From contig WFSI01000093.1 in the NCBI GenBank assembly GCA_015486105.1, positions 1 through 48,154 on the forward strand: a DNA stretch of 48,154 nt, read 5' to 3'. Position numbers and translations under genes: made by a program. This stretch comes from Aquificota bacterium (GTDB taxonomy: Bacteria; Thermosulfidibacterota; Thermosulfidibacteria; Thermosulfidibacterales; B14-G1). The notes under the pieces were generated by a model that had not been told where the DNA came from, did not search any database, and saw only the letters and a list, made by a program, of their open reading frames with translations. Below, in pieces: positions 9,381-18,865 of the stretch (positions are counted from its first letter, which is position 1; each line of letters opens with the position of its first letter).

Positions 9381-9922
9381 AACTCCTCAGAAAGGGCCTT
9401 GATTCCCCGATATATATAGTCCAGTCCTGATACCATAGTGGCCATAAAGGTGACCAGCTCTAAAGCCGCTAAAAGATGATCCGTGGAAAGGGACAGGCCA
9501 TGAAAGAGAAGAGTGGCAAAAACCGTAACCACCTGGAAAAAGGTAGTTCCTTTACCTAAGAAAGAAGGACTAACCTCCACTACTCCCCCAAAAAAAAGGG
9601 CGGTCAGTACTACCCCTCCTACCAGCAACACATCTCGAGAGACCACAGTAATGGCCAACCAAGGAGGAGTATAATTCATAAAAGCCATAGTTATAAAGGC
9701 TCCATCTAAAAGAACCTTATCTGCCAAGGGATCCAAAAGAGTGCCCAGATAACTCTTCTGGTTAAAGCGCTTGGCTATGTATCCATCCAAGAGATCCGTA
9801 AAGGAGGCTAAAATAAAGATAGTCAAACCCAATACCACCCTTTTATACACTAAGGCCGTCACAAAAAATGGAACGGAGCAAAGCCTGAGAAGAGTGAGAA
9901 GATTGGGAATAGTGATTACCAC
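9377..9922 (-). CDS. pgsA: CDP-diacylglycerol--glycerol-3-phosphate 3-phosphatidyltransferase
   Basis: NLLTLLRLCSVPFFVTALVYK; CDP-alcohol phosphatidyltransferase motif TDLLDGYIAKRFNQKSYLGTLLDPLADK. GTG start at VITIPNLL assumed. Confidence 0.9.
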   Translation of the reverse strand: MVITIPNLLTLLRLCSVPFFVTALVYKRVVLGLTIFILASFTDLLDGYIAKRFNQKSYLGTLLDPLADKVLLDGAFITMAFMNYTPPWLAITVVSRDVLLVGGVVLTALFFGGVVEVSPSFLGKGTTFFQVVTVFATLLFHGLSLSTDHLLAALELVTFMATMVSGLDYIYRGIKALSEEL

Positions 9923-9923
9923 A

Positions 9924-10325
9924 TTAATCCCCCAAGATGCTGCCCTCACTCCTTAGGGCATCTTGAAGATACTCCGAATCAATATAGACTTCTACTTTCA
10001 CATGCCACTCCCCACCTTCCAAGGATTGCCCCTCCTGAGGAGGAGTGAAGGAAGCTTCCAAGACCCTATACTTCACTATAAACTCCTTTAACCTACCCTT
10101 TATACTATCCATAAAGGACTCTACCGTGACGGTATCCTCCTCAAGAAGGGAAACCTCCCGTTTCACTGCCTGGAAAAGAGCCTCCTCTAAAGCCTCATGG
10201 TAAGCCTGAGGTCTATCTTCTCCCTTCACAGCCACCTGAGCCTCCCCCTCAGACCTCACCAAAAGGCCTTGACTGAAAGCCGCCAAGGCAAGAAAAACCG
10301 CTAAAGCTCCCAAGAAAACCCTCAC
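9924..10325 (-). CDS. Secreted protein with signal peptide, FlgT-N/LPP20-like
   Basis: MRVFLGALAVFLALAAFSQG signal peptide; VRSEGEAQVAVKGEDRPQAYHEALEEALFQAVKREV pattern. Confidence 0.5.
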   Translation of the reverse strand: MRVFLGALAVFLALAAFSQGLLVRSEGEAQVAVKGEDRPQAYHEALEEALFQAVKREVSLLEEDTVTVESFMDSIKGRLKEFIVKYRVLEASFTPPQEGQSLEGGEWHVKVEVYIDSEYLQDALRSEGSILGD

Positions 10326-10930
10326 AAATCCCTCTCCAAAAGACGGGCCAAGATTTCAACCATCTTTTCCAGAGCCTTGGCCCGGTGGCTTATCCTATTC
10401 TTTTCTTCAGGAGGAAGCTGAGCCATAGTTTTACCGTAAGAGGGAAGGTAGAAAACAGGATCATAGCCAAATCCACTCTTACCCCGAGGCTCCTGGCCAA
10501 CAAAACCCTCACAAACACCTTCCACCACATACTCCTCACCCCGAGGAGTGACCAAGGCCATGACACAACGAAACCTGGCCTTTCTCTCCCCCAGTGGCAC
10601 ACCCTCAAGCCTTTTCAGGAGAAGGGCGCTCCTTTCATCATCCCCTAAACCCTCGCCACCAAACCGGGCAGAATATACCCCAGGCCCACCCCCCAATGCA
10701 TCCACCTCCAAACCAGAATCATCAGCCAAGGCTATTAATCCAGTGAAGCGGGCTACAGACCTAGCCTTTTTTAATGCATTATCGACAAAGGAATCTCCAT
10801 TCTCCTCCACAGATGGTATAGATGGGAAGGCATCCATAGAGAGGACCTCCCAACCTTTATCTGCCAGCAGGGCTTTCAGCTCCCGGATCTTTCCAGGATT
10901 TTTTGTAGCTACTACCAACTTAATAATCAC
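10322..10930 (-). CDS. rdgB: XTP/dITP diphosphatase (RdgB/HAM1 family)
   Basis: KLVVATKNPGKIRELKALL, DDSGLEVDALGGGPGVYSARFGG, GFGYDPVFYLP, ISHRAKAL. Start set at GTG (VIIKLVVATKN). Confidence 0.93.
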   Translation of the reverse strand: MIIKLVVATKNPGKIRELKALLADKGWEVLSMDAFPSIPSVEENGDSFVDNALKKARSVARFTGLIALADDSGLEVDALGGGPGVYSARFGGEGLGDDERSALLLKRLEGVPLGERKARFRCVMALVTPRGEEYVVEGVCEGFVGQEPRGKSGFGYDPVFYLPSYGKTMAQLPPEEKNRISHRAKALEKMVEILARLLERDL

Positions 10931-11050
10931 ATCTCCCCCGGTTGATGGGTAAACACTTTTCCCATATAGGATACCTACAGGGTTCATTTCAAGGGAGAGG
11001 CCTTTCTTGAAATGGATAGTGAGGAGGGATAAAGTCAACCACTTTAGGGG

Positions 11051-11341
11051 GTGGTAATGAAGTTAAAAGAGGAGCATATCCAACAAATCGCCAAGGTCAT
11101 GGCCAGAAGAGCCGTAAGGGATGGGTTGGTCCAGGGGAAAGAGCCCTTAGAAGAAAGGATTAGCAGAGTCATCTTTAAGGTAATCCAAGCAGACATGGCA
11201 AAAGAAAAGGCCATAGACCAAGAAGCCCACGATCTTCTCAAGGAACACATAAAAGATATAGAAGCTCATAGTATCAGCTACCACAAGATGTTTCAAAGGG
11301 TTAAAGAGAAATTGGCCCGGGAAAGGGGCCTCATCTTATGA
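11051..11341 (+). CDS. DUF507 family protein (copy 1)
   Basis: MKLKEEHIQQIAKVMARRAVRDGLV...; LLKEHIKDIEAHSISYHKMFQRVKEKLARERGLIL. Confidence 0.75.
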   Translation: MVMKLKEEHIQQIAKVMARRAVRDGLVQGKEPLEERISRVIFKVIQADMAKEKAIDQEAHDLLKEHIKDIEAHSISYHKMFQRVKEKLARERGLIL

Positions 11342-11610
11342 GTTTCAGCAGGGAAAGGGTTTTCCACTTAGTGACCCTCATCGTAGAAGGACTGGAGAAA
11401 GAGGAAATCACTATTCCCGAGCCAGAAAAGCTGAGGGGCCGCCTCACTCGGGTTTTCAGCGACGAGCTCCGGATATTAGAAACCATAGACCAGGATGTAA
11501 GGTCCAAGATAGGGAAGATGAGCAAGCCCATGGCCGAAGGAAGCGGAGAGTGGAAGGCCCTTTACGAAAGGTTTTTTGACGAAGAGTGGAAAAGGAGACT
11601 AAAATTGTGA
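11338..11610 (+). CDS. DUF507 family protein (copy 2)
   Basis: MSFSRERVFHLVTLIVEGLEKEEITIPEPEKLRGRLTRVFSDEL; ATGA overlap with copy 1. Confidence 0.75.
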   Translation: MSFSRERVFHLVTLIVEGLEKEEITIPEPEKLRGRLTRVFSDELRILETIDQDVRSKIGKMSKPMAEGSGEWKALYERFFDEEWKRRLKL

Positions 11611-12395
11611 GAAGGCTTCTCCTCCTTACCCTTCTTCTACCTCTCTTAGGAGGATGCCTCTTTTGGGGAAAGGGAAAGGAAAAGAAAGAAAACTCTTCTT
11701 CTCCCGAAGAACTCTACACAACAGGAGAGCAAGCCCTCTTTAACAGAAAATTCGGCACAGCTAAGGAACGATTCAAAAAGCTATTAGAAGCATCCCCAGA
11801 AAGCGAATTCTCCCGAACCGCTAGGTTAGGACTGGCCGAAGCCTACTTCAGAGATGGAGATTACGAAGAAGCTGCTCAGGCCTATAAGGACTATTTAGAC
11901 CTGCACCCTTTGAGCCCCAACTCCGATTACGTCCAATACAAGCTGGGCATGTGCTACTATAAACTTATGCTTCCCCCCGATAGAGATCAAAAATACACCC
12001 AAGAAGCTATCAAGGCCTTTGAAAAACTGATCAAGATTTACCCCACAAGTCCTTGGACAATCAGGGGCGCTCAACTCCTCAAAGAGTGCAAGGAAAAGTT
12101 GGCCCAACATGACATCTACGTGGGTAAATTCTACTATAAAGTGAAAGAGTACAAGGCAGCCCGGCTCCGTTTTCAAGCCGCTTACGACCGGGTAAAAGAA
12201 GGGGAATCGGCCGCCGAAGCTCTGTATTGGTTGGGTAAGACTTATCAAACCTTAGGGAAGAAGAAAAAGGCCATAGAGTGCTATCAAAAGGTAGTAAAAG
12301 AATATGGTATGTGGGGAGATGTAGACAAAGCCGAGGAGGCCTTAGAAGACCTGCAGAAAAATAGAAAAAGAAGAAAAAGGTTCCTCCTCTTTTAA
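11607..12395 (+). CDS. bamD: Outer membrane assembly lipoprotein BamD-like
   Basis: Lipobox LLPLLGGC; TPR pattern LYTTGEQALFNRKFGTAKERFKKLLEASPESEFSRTARLGLAEAYF. GTG start overlaps the upstream TGA. Confidence 0.82.
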   Translation: MRRLLLLTLLLPLLGGCLFWGKGKEKKENSSSPEELYTTGEQALFNRKFGTAKERFKKLLEASPESEFSRTARLGLAEAYFRDGDYEEAAQAYKDYLDLHPLSPNSDYVQYKLGMCYYKLMLPPDRDQKYTQEAIKAFEKLIKIYPTSPWTIRGAQLLKECKEKLAQHDIYVGKFYYKVKEYKAARLRFQAAYDRVKEGESAAEALYWLGKTYQTLGKKKKAIECYQKVVKEYGMWGDVDKAEEALEDLQKNRKRRKRFLLF

Positions 12396-12410
12396 AGGGA
12401 GGTAAAAAAT

Positions 12411-12941
12411 ATGAATCCCTTAGATATCCTTTTAGGGCTTATCATCCTGTTTTTTGTCATTTTAGGGCTTTACAGGGGTTTTTTCCGGGAGATAATGTCC
12501 CTCTTAGGTTTCATCCTGGGGCTATATCTGGCCCTTCACTTTTATGCCCCCTTAGCCCACTGGGCCATTAAATGGTTTCCCTCTTTTCCTGCCTTAGTAA
12601 ATGTTTTTTCCTTCTTAATCATATTCCTTACCACAGTCCTTTTGGCTGCCGGTGTGGGGGTAATATTCAAAAAGCTCATCATCATTGCTGATCTAAAGAT
12701 TACCGATAGGCTCTTAGGAGGCCTGTTTGGCTTTGGCAAGGCTTTCCTAATAAATTCTCTCATCGTCATATTTTTAGTAGCCTTTGTCCCCCAAGGAGAA
12801 AAACTGGTAAGGAACTCCCCTTTGGCTAAAACCACCCAACACCTTACTCAAATAGTACTAAGATTTGCACCTCCAGAGTTGAAGCATAAATTTTTTAACG
12901 GGCAGCAAAAGACCAACTCTATGGAGGAAGGGCATGATTAG
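12411..12941 (+). CDS. CvpA family protein
   Basis: NPLDILLGLIILFFVILGLYRGFFREIMSLLGFILGLYLALHF. Confidence 0.88.
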   Translation: MNPLDILLGLIILFFVILGLYRGFFREIMSLLGFILGLYLALHFYAPLAHWAIKWFPSFPALVNVFSFLIIFLTTVLLAAGVGVIFKKLIIIADLKITDRLLGGLFGFGKAFLINSLIVIFLVAFVPQGEKLVRNSPLAKTTQHLTQIVLRFAPPELKHKFFNGQQKTNSMEEGHD

Positions 12942-13731
12942 AAAACCAGCAGTAGCAGGATACTTTTATCCCCGGGACCCCATAAGACTCCGGGAGATGA
13001 TTGAACAGTTCCTGGTTCCCCAAGCTGACAGGATCAAGGCCTCAGGGGCATTATGTCCTCATGCAGGTTACATGTATTCAGGTCCTGTAGCCGGAGCTGT
13101 TTACTCCCATATCCAGATTCCCGAGAGGGTGATCCTCATTGGACCCAACCACACGGGTTTAGGGGCAAAAGCCTCGATCATGACCCAAGGATCATGGCTC
13201 ACCCCTTTTGGTGAGGTAGAGGTAGATACCACTTTAGCTTCCAAAATTTTGGAATATTCCCAGCACATCAAAGAAGACACCCAGGCCCATCTGGCAGAAC
13301 ACTCCTTAGAAGTCCAAATCCCCTTCCTCCAGTATTTCAAACCCCAAGTCAAAATCGTGCCCATCACCATCATGGGGATCTCCTACAGCACAGCCCAAGA
13401 GATAGGAGAAGCCATAGGCAAAGCCGTAGCTTCCCAGGAAACAGTTATCATAGCCAGCTCTGACATGACCCATTACGAACCCCAAAAAGCCGCCGCCAAT
13501 AAGGACCACAAGGCCTTAGAAGCCATCCTCAAATTAGACCCCCAAGAACTCTATGAGAGGGTTACGACCATGGATATCTCCATGTGTGGAGTAATGCCCA
13601 CTATAGCCACTTTAATAGCCTGCATACACTTGGGATGTAAAAAAGCCCAGCTTATCCGTTACATGACCTCAGGAGATACCACAGGAGATTACTCCCAGGT
13701 AGTAGGATACGCTGGGGTAGTCATCCACTAA
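12934..13731 (+). CDS. amrB: MEMO1 family protein (AmmeMemoRadiSam system protein B)
   Basis: RKPAVAGYFYPRDPIRLREMIEQFL, CPHAGYMYSGPVAGAVY, LIGPNHTG, SSDMTHY. Confidence 0.93.
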   Translation: MIRKPAVAGYFYPRDPIRLREMIEQFLVPQADRIKASGALCPHAGYMYSGPVAGAVYSHIQIPERVILIGPNHTGLGAKASIMTQGSWLTPFGEVEVDTTLASKILEYSQHIKEDTQAHLAEHSLEVQIPFLQYFKPQVKIVPITIMGISYSTAQEIGEAIGKAVASQETVIIASSDMTHYEPQKAAANKDHKALEAILKLDPQELYERVTTMDISMCGVMPTIATLIACIHLGCKKAQLIRYMTSGDTTGDYSQVVGYAGVVIH

Positions 13732-14198
13732 CTCCGCAATGTAGCCTTTAGCCTCTTAGGCTCCAAGAATAAACCAAGGGCACCCGCAGCATCCCCCATC
13801 AACACATGGGCCTTAGTAAGCAAGGGTGGATAAAGTCCCTCCCCTCCAAGAAGGGCAATAGCCAAATCCCCCTCCTCCATCATGAGAAGGTCATTGGAAC
13901 CGTTGCCTAAAACCGCTACTCCTCCCTCCAAAGAAGAAACAAACCGGGCCTTAGACTCCCTCTCCTGCCCAGGCTCCAAGATGAAAAGGTCCACAGGTAA
14001 GCCCTGGAGTTCCTCCTTAGCCATACCAAAAGTATCAGCAGTAATTATGTGAATCTTTAAGAAAGGGGCAATCTCGGAAAGGCTTTCCCTTACCCCCGGA
14101 GTAAGCCTTCCATCCAAGGCCAACGTGCCATTATAATCAGAAACGAGGTGGGAAAGCCTCAGAAAGCCGAATCCCGGAATGTCAATTTCTATAGGCAA
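13728..14198 (-). CDS. HAD-superfamily hydrolase (soluble P-type ATPase-like)
   Basis: VSDYNGTLALDGRL, ITADTFG, VLGNGSNDLLMM. Confidence 0.85.
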   Translation of the reverse strand: MPIEIDIPGFGFLRLSHLVSDYNGTLALDGRLTPGVRESLSEIAPFLKIHIITADTFGMAKEELQGLPVDLFILEPGQERESKARFVSSLEGGVAVLGNGSNDLLMMEEGDLAIALLGGEGLYPPLLTKAHVLMGDAAGALGLFLEPKRLKATLRS

Positions 14199-15126
14199 GA
14201 AGGATACGCCCCAGTTTCAAGTAGTAATAAGGATTGACGGCCACCTTACCCACCCTTACCTCATAATGTAGATGGGGAGCCGTACTCCTTCCTGTATTCC
14301 CCACCCGAGCTATAACTTGGTCCCTCTTCACCTTTTCTCCAACCCTAACGAGAATCTTGGAACAATGACCATATCGGGTAGAAAAACCATAGCCATGATC
14401 CACCACCACCATTTTGCCGTATCCCCCATTCCTCCCAGCAAAGACGACCACCCCGTCAGCGGGAACCCGAATAGGGGCACCCACAGGGGCTGCAATGTCT
14501 ATCCCTTCGTGGAATTCCCTTCTACCTGTGAAAGGACTTTTTCGGTACCCAAAGGGAGAAGTGATCCATCCTCTAACGGGATACCCCAAAGGGGTATGGG
14601 CTAAAAGAGCTTCCCTACTCCTCAGAAACTCCTCTAAGATATGAAAGCTCTCCCCTTGGACCTCAGCTGATCTTCTCACCCTAAAAAGGTCCCTCTTAAA
14701 GTCCATAATGAGCCTCTGGGTATTCTCCCTCAAGCCCTTCATCCTCTTTCTGAGGACAAACTCCTCCGGTCCCCCTAAGGCCAGGGTCTTATCCCCAGAA
14801 TCCAAATGGGCCAGTTTCCTAATCCTATTATCCATAATCTGGAGGCGAATCATACTGTCCTCAGTATCCTTCAACTCCATGGCCAGCTTTCTAAACTCCA
14901 ACTGATAGGAAGCCACCTTTTCCTCCAGCCTGTCGGCTTCCCTGGCCCTTAGGCTCCTCTGCACATAACCCGCTAAGAGAAGAGCATTGGCACCTGCGAT
15001 GCCTAAAAGCATCAGCAAGACCACAAGGAGAGAAAAAAGACTAAAGGTGATCTCCTTTTTCTTCTCATAACTGGAGAAAAGGAGGATAGCATAGCGCTTC
15101 TTCCGTAACCTCCCCATAAAACCCAT
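14182..15126 (-). CDS. M23 family metallopeptidase with N-terminal TM/coiled coil
   Basis: GWITSPFGYRKSPFTGRREFHEGIDIAAPVGAPIRVPADGVVVFAGRNGGYGKMVVVDHGYGFSTRYGH...HLHYEVRV. Confidence 0.93.
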   Translation of the reverse strand: MGFMGRLRKKRYAILLFSSYEKKKEITFSLFSLLVVLLMLLGIAGANALLLAGYVQRSLRAREADRLEEKVASYQLEFRKLAMELKDTEDSMIRLQIMDNRIRKLAHLDSGDKTLALGGPEEFVLRKRMKGLRENTQRLIMDFKRDLFRVRRSAEVQGESFHILEEFLRSREALLAHTPLGYPVRGWITSPFGYRKSPFTGRREFHEGIDIAAPVGAPIRVPADGVVVFAGRNGGYGKMVVVDHGYGFSTRYGHCSKILVRVGEKVKRDQVIARVGNTGRSTAPHLHYEVRVGKVAVNPYYYLKLGRILLAYRN

Positions 15127-15243
15127 CTACACCTCCTCCACTGGTTTCTTAAAAGCACATCTCCATCCATTTTTCAAGGTTAAACTTCTTTCTATTTTTC
15201 ACCTTTCTTGACCAATATACCTTAGAGGGATAAGGATGGCCCT

Positions 15244-16119
15244 TTGATGAGGGAAAAAATACGCATAGAGGATCTCCTCACTATAGCCTTCTGCGGTATC
15301 ATGGCCCTACTCACCCTTCTAAACAGTGAGAGAATACCTCAATGGGCCATTCATGTAGCCATAGACCTCACTACAGCCGTAGTTTGTATCATCATACCAT
15401 GGGCCACAGCAGGGAAAACCGATTCCTTCTCCTTCCATCTACGTCACTGGTACGTACTGGTGGTAGTACCCCTGAACTTTATGAATCTCAAAGGGGTGAT
15501 TCATGGAATCAACCCACGAAACTTCGACCACCTTCTTATAAAGATCGATCACTGGATTTTTGGGGTAAACCCCACCCAATGGATCCAGCACATCATCAAC
15601 CCATGGCTCACAGAGTACCTCCAGTGGGCGTATATGTCTTACTTCCTCATCCCTGTAATCCTGGGCATAGTTCTCTACAAAGAAAAACGCTATCATGATT
15701 TTAGGGTATCGGCCACAGTAATCCTTTTGGCCTTTTACCTCTCTTATTTAGGATACTTAGTAGTACCTGCCGTAGGACCTCGTTTCACTTTGCCTCATCA
15801 GATCCCTCTCCAGGGAGTGTTCCTCACTCACGAGCTCAAGGACCTCCTAAATATCTTAGAACCCACCCCCCACGATTGCTTCCCCAGCGGCCATACCGCT
15901 GTAGCCCTGGCCTGCGTCTTCTTAGCAGCCAGGTACAATCGAAGGCTCTTCTGGATTTACGTGCCCACCGTCTCCAGCCTCATTTTTTCCACAGTATACC
16001 ACCGGTATCACTATGTGATAGATGTAATAGCAGGTATACTTCTGGCTTTAATCGCCTGGTGGTGGGGTAATTGGCTTTTCTCATGGTGGGAGGACCACAC
16101 CCAGAACCACGAGGGATAA
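15244..16119 (+). CDS. PAP2-superfamily membrane phosphatase (Aur1/Ipt1-like)
   Basis: Multi-TM; CFPSGHTAVALACV and YHRYHYVIDVIAGI phosphatase motifs. Confidence 0.87.
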   Translation: MMREKIRIEDLLTIAFCGIMALLTLLNSERIPQWAIHVAIDLTTAVVCIIIPWATAGKTDSFSFHLRHWYVLVVVPLNFMNLKGVIHGINPRNFDHLLIKIDHWIFGVNPTQWIQHIINPWLTEYLQWAYMSYFLIPVILGIVLYKEKRYHDFRVSATVILLAFYLSYLGYLVVPAVGPRFTLPHQIPLQGVFLTHELKDLLNILEPTPHDCFPSGHTAVALACVFLAARYNRRLFWIYVPTVSSLIFSTVYHRYHYVIDVIAGILLALIAWWWGNWLFSWWEDHTQNHEG

Positions 16120-16138
16120 GGACTACCTGGGAGGGACC

Positions 16139-17749
16139 TTGAGGGCACCAGAGGAGCTTGCCGGCACACCTTCCCCCCAAGAATCTCAAAGGGGAGTGGC
16201 AGGGGCCACCCTCACCATCGGCTCCTTTACCCTTATAAGCAGGATCCTGGGTTTCGCCCGGGACATACTCATAGCCAGTCTCTTGGGAACCTCCAACACC
16301 GCCGACGCCTTCTTTGTAGCCTTTCGTATTCCCAATCTCTTCAGAAGACTCCTGGGGGAAGGGGCTCTAAGTGCCGCTTTCATACCTGTCTTTACCCAGT
16401 ATCACCTCAAATCACCTCAGGAAGAGACCCAAGAATTTTTAAACAGCGCTTTTTCCTTCTTCTTCACCATTTTGCTAATCCTCCTAATCACAGGGGAGGC
16501 CTTCACCCCATGGCTGGTAAAAATCACTGCTCCAGGATTCTCCCGCATTCCAGCCAAAATGGCCCTCACCGTATCCCTCACCCGCATCACCTTCCCTTAC
16601 ATCTTCTTCATAGGTCTGGCTGTTCTCACCATGGCCCTCCTCAACGCCCTCCAGCGATTCGCCATTCCCGCCTTCAGCCCGGTGCTCTTAAACCTCTCCA
16701 TGATTGCCGCCTTACTCCTGGCCTACAAAAAACCGGGGGCCGTCTTCTTTCTGGCCTGGGGGGTGATAATAGGAGGAATCCTTCAGTTTTTTCTCCAGGC
16801 AGGAACCATCTATAAAATGGGGTGGAGGCTCAAGCCCACCCTAAACCTTTTCCATCCTGGCGTATTAGAGACAGCCACCCTTATGCTCCCATCCGTTCTG
16901 GGTTTAGCGGTAAACCAGATTAACACCTTTGTGGACACTATCCTGGCCTCCCTTCTTCCGACAGGGAGTGTCTCCTATCTCTACTACGCTAACAGACTGG
17001 TCCAGTTCCCTCTGGGTCTCTTTGGCATCGCTTTAGGAACAGCCATACTCCCTACCCTCTCTCGGCAACAAACCTTAGAAGACAGAGCGTCCTTCAAAGA
17101 AACCTTCACCTTTGGCCTCTCCTTAGTTCTCTTCATCACTCTCCCTGCCCTAATGTGGCTCCTCATATTTGCCACACCCACCATATCCACCCTCTTCCAA
17201 AGATCAGCCTTCACTTGGAGGGCAGCCCAAGCCACAGGACAAGCCCTCTTTTGCTATGCCTTGGGACTGGGCTCCTTTGCCATGGTAAAAGTAGTGGTAC
17301 CCGTTTTCTACGCCAAAAAGGATATGAAAACCCCCGTCAAAGTTGCTGTCATCACTCTATTCCTTAACATCATCCTCAACCTTATCCTAATGATTCCATT
17401 GAAACATGCGGGCTTAGCTTTGGCCACTTCCATAGCCTCAACCTTCAACCTGCTCCTCCTTCTCCTTATCCTGGACAAAAGGGGTGAAGGCCCCCATTGG
17501 AATTCCTTGGGAAAGGCCACTGTCAGAAACCTCCCCCCCCTCTTAGGCCTCATTGCAGGCTCCCTTTTGTACGTCCATTTTCTGCCCTTTCACCCTCAAC
17601 AAGCCACTTGGGAGAAAGGGATGTGGATCCTGGGAGCCATACTTCAAGGAGGTGCCCTCTATCTTTTAGGGGCCTGGTGGACTAAGAGCCAAGAGCTGAA
17701 AGTCCTATGGGATATCCTCTTTAGAAAAACTAGCATGAAAGAGAGTTGA
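16139..17749 (+). CDS. murJ: Lipid II flippase MurJ
   Basis: LTIGSFTLISRILGFARDILIASLLGTSNTADAFFVAFRIPNLFRRLLGEGALSAAFIPVF. Confidence 0.95.
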   Translation: MRAPEELAGTPSPQESQRGVAGATLTIGSFTLISRILGFARDILIASLLGTSNTADAFFVAFRIPNLFRRLLGEGALSAAFIPVFTQYHLKSPQEETQEFLNSAFSFFFTILLILLITGEAFTPWLVKITAPGFSRIPAKMALTVSLTRITFPYIFFIGLAVLTMALLNALQRFAIPAFSPVLLNLSMIAALLLAYKKPGAVFFLAWGVIIGGILQFFLQAGTIYKMGWRLKPTLNLFHPGVLETATLMLPSVLGLAVNQINTFVDTILASLLPTGSVSYLYYANRLVQFPLGLFGIALGTAILPTLSRQQTLEDRASFKETFTFGLSLVLFITLPALMWLLIFATPTISTLFQRSAFTWRAAQATGQALFCYALGLGSFAMVKVVVPVFYAKKDMKTPVKVAVITLFLNIILNLILMIPLKHAGLALATSIASTFNLLLLLLILDKRGEGPHWNSLGKATVRNLPPLLGLIAGSLLYVHFLPFHPQQATWEKGMWILGAILQGGALYLLGAWWTKSQELKVLWDILFRKTSMKES

Positions 17750-18865
17750 TCCCTCCTCCCTTCTCACCACCAGCCTTCCCCCGTGCTTCTTAACCACTTC
17801 ATGAAACACTGCCACGCTCCAATGGTGAAAGGCTGGCTCCTGTTGGGCATGAGCCCAGGGCTGAAACATGGTGACCAGAACCCCTTCCGGCACCTCCACC
17901 CCTCGAAGTTTAGCTACAAGCTCCATAACTCCATCCTTCACCTGGGCCTCTATCCCCAGGTCTCCCTTGAGGGGACAGAAGTCCCTGCAAGTCTGGTGGG
18001 CCCCCTTCACCATATAAAGAAGCCCCTTAGTGAAAAGGGTCTTATTTCCCTTCACAACAAAAGTGGAAGGGACCACATGAAAAGAGATCCCAAGAGAACC
18101 CAAATATCTGGAAAGATTTAACTTCTTGGCCTCCTCGCTCCAAACGAGATCGGGAAGAATCCGAATCACCTCCATAAGATCCAGAGACTCATATACATGC
18201 TCTCCCTTGACCCTGATGAAATCTGTGTACTCGTCCACGGCCTCCTCCAGGTTTTCCAAGGCCTCCTCCATCATCCGAAAATAGGGATTGCCTTCCTCAT
18301 CCATGCACTCCTTGGAGATGATCCTCAAATAACCACCCAAAGGCATCACGGCATTGCGCACGGTATGAGCCATATACCTGGAAACCCCCTCTAAAACCTT
18401 CAGCTCCTCCACAGCACGGCGGTGGGTAATATCGGTAAAGGTCCTGATCACCCCCCTGGTCCCTCTATCAAGACCCCAAGGATAGGTCCTCACCTCAAAG
18501 ACCCTCTTCTCACCACCTATGAGAAGAACCAACTCCTCCTCCTCTCCCTCTCCCTTAAACATCACCCGCTTGCAAGAGATACCCCTGCAGGGAATGAGGG
18601 ATCCTTGGATGACCTCGTAGCACTTCTTTCCTTCATACTCACCGGGAATCCTAAAAAGCTCTCTCATGTATCTGTTCAAAACCAGAATGTTCATCTCATC
18701 ATCTATCACCAAAATACCCTCATAAAGGGCATCAAAGGCCGCACCCAGAATCGCCCCAAGCTCCTTGAGCCTTCTATCCTTTTCCCTGGCCCTAACCCTG
18801 AGCTTAGCTAGACTCTTCTCATGGGGGGATATCTTCTTAATTTTCCGAGCTTTTACCTGGGACAT
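17705..18865 (-). CDS. PAS-domain histidine-kinase-like protein with degenerate catalytic (CA) domain
   Basis: PAS (AAFDALYEGILVIDDEMNILVLNRYMRELF), H-box-like YMAHTVRNAVMPLGGYLRII. C-terminus lacks N-box Asn, DxGxG and GTGLGL. Confidence 0.8.
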   Translation of the reverse strand: MSQVKARKIKKISPHEKSLAKLRVRAREKDRRLKELGAILGAAFDALYEGILVIDDEMNILVLNRYMRELFRIPGEYEGKKCYEVIQGSLIPCRGISCKRVMFKGEGEEEELVLLIGGEKRVFEVRTYPWGLDRGTRGVIRTFTDITHRRAVEELKVLEGVSRYMAHTVRNAVMPLGGYLRIISKECMDEEGNPYFRMMEEALENLEEAVDEYTDFIRVKGEHVYESLDLMEVIRILPDLVWSEEAKKLNLSRYLGSLGISFHVVPSTFVVKGNKTLFTKGLLYMVKGAHQTCRDFCPLKGDLGIEAQVKDGVMELVAKLRGVEVPEGVLVTMFQPWAHAQQEPAFHHWSVAVFHEVVKKHGGRLVVRREEGSTLFHASFSKEDIP

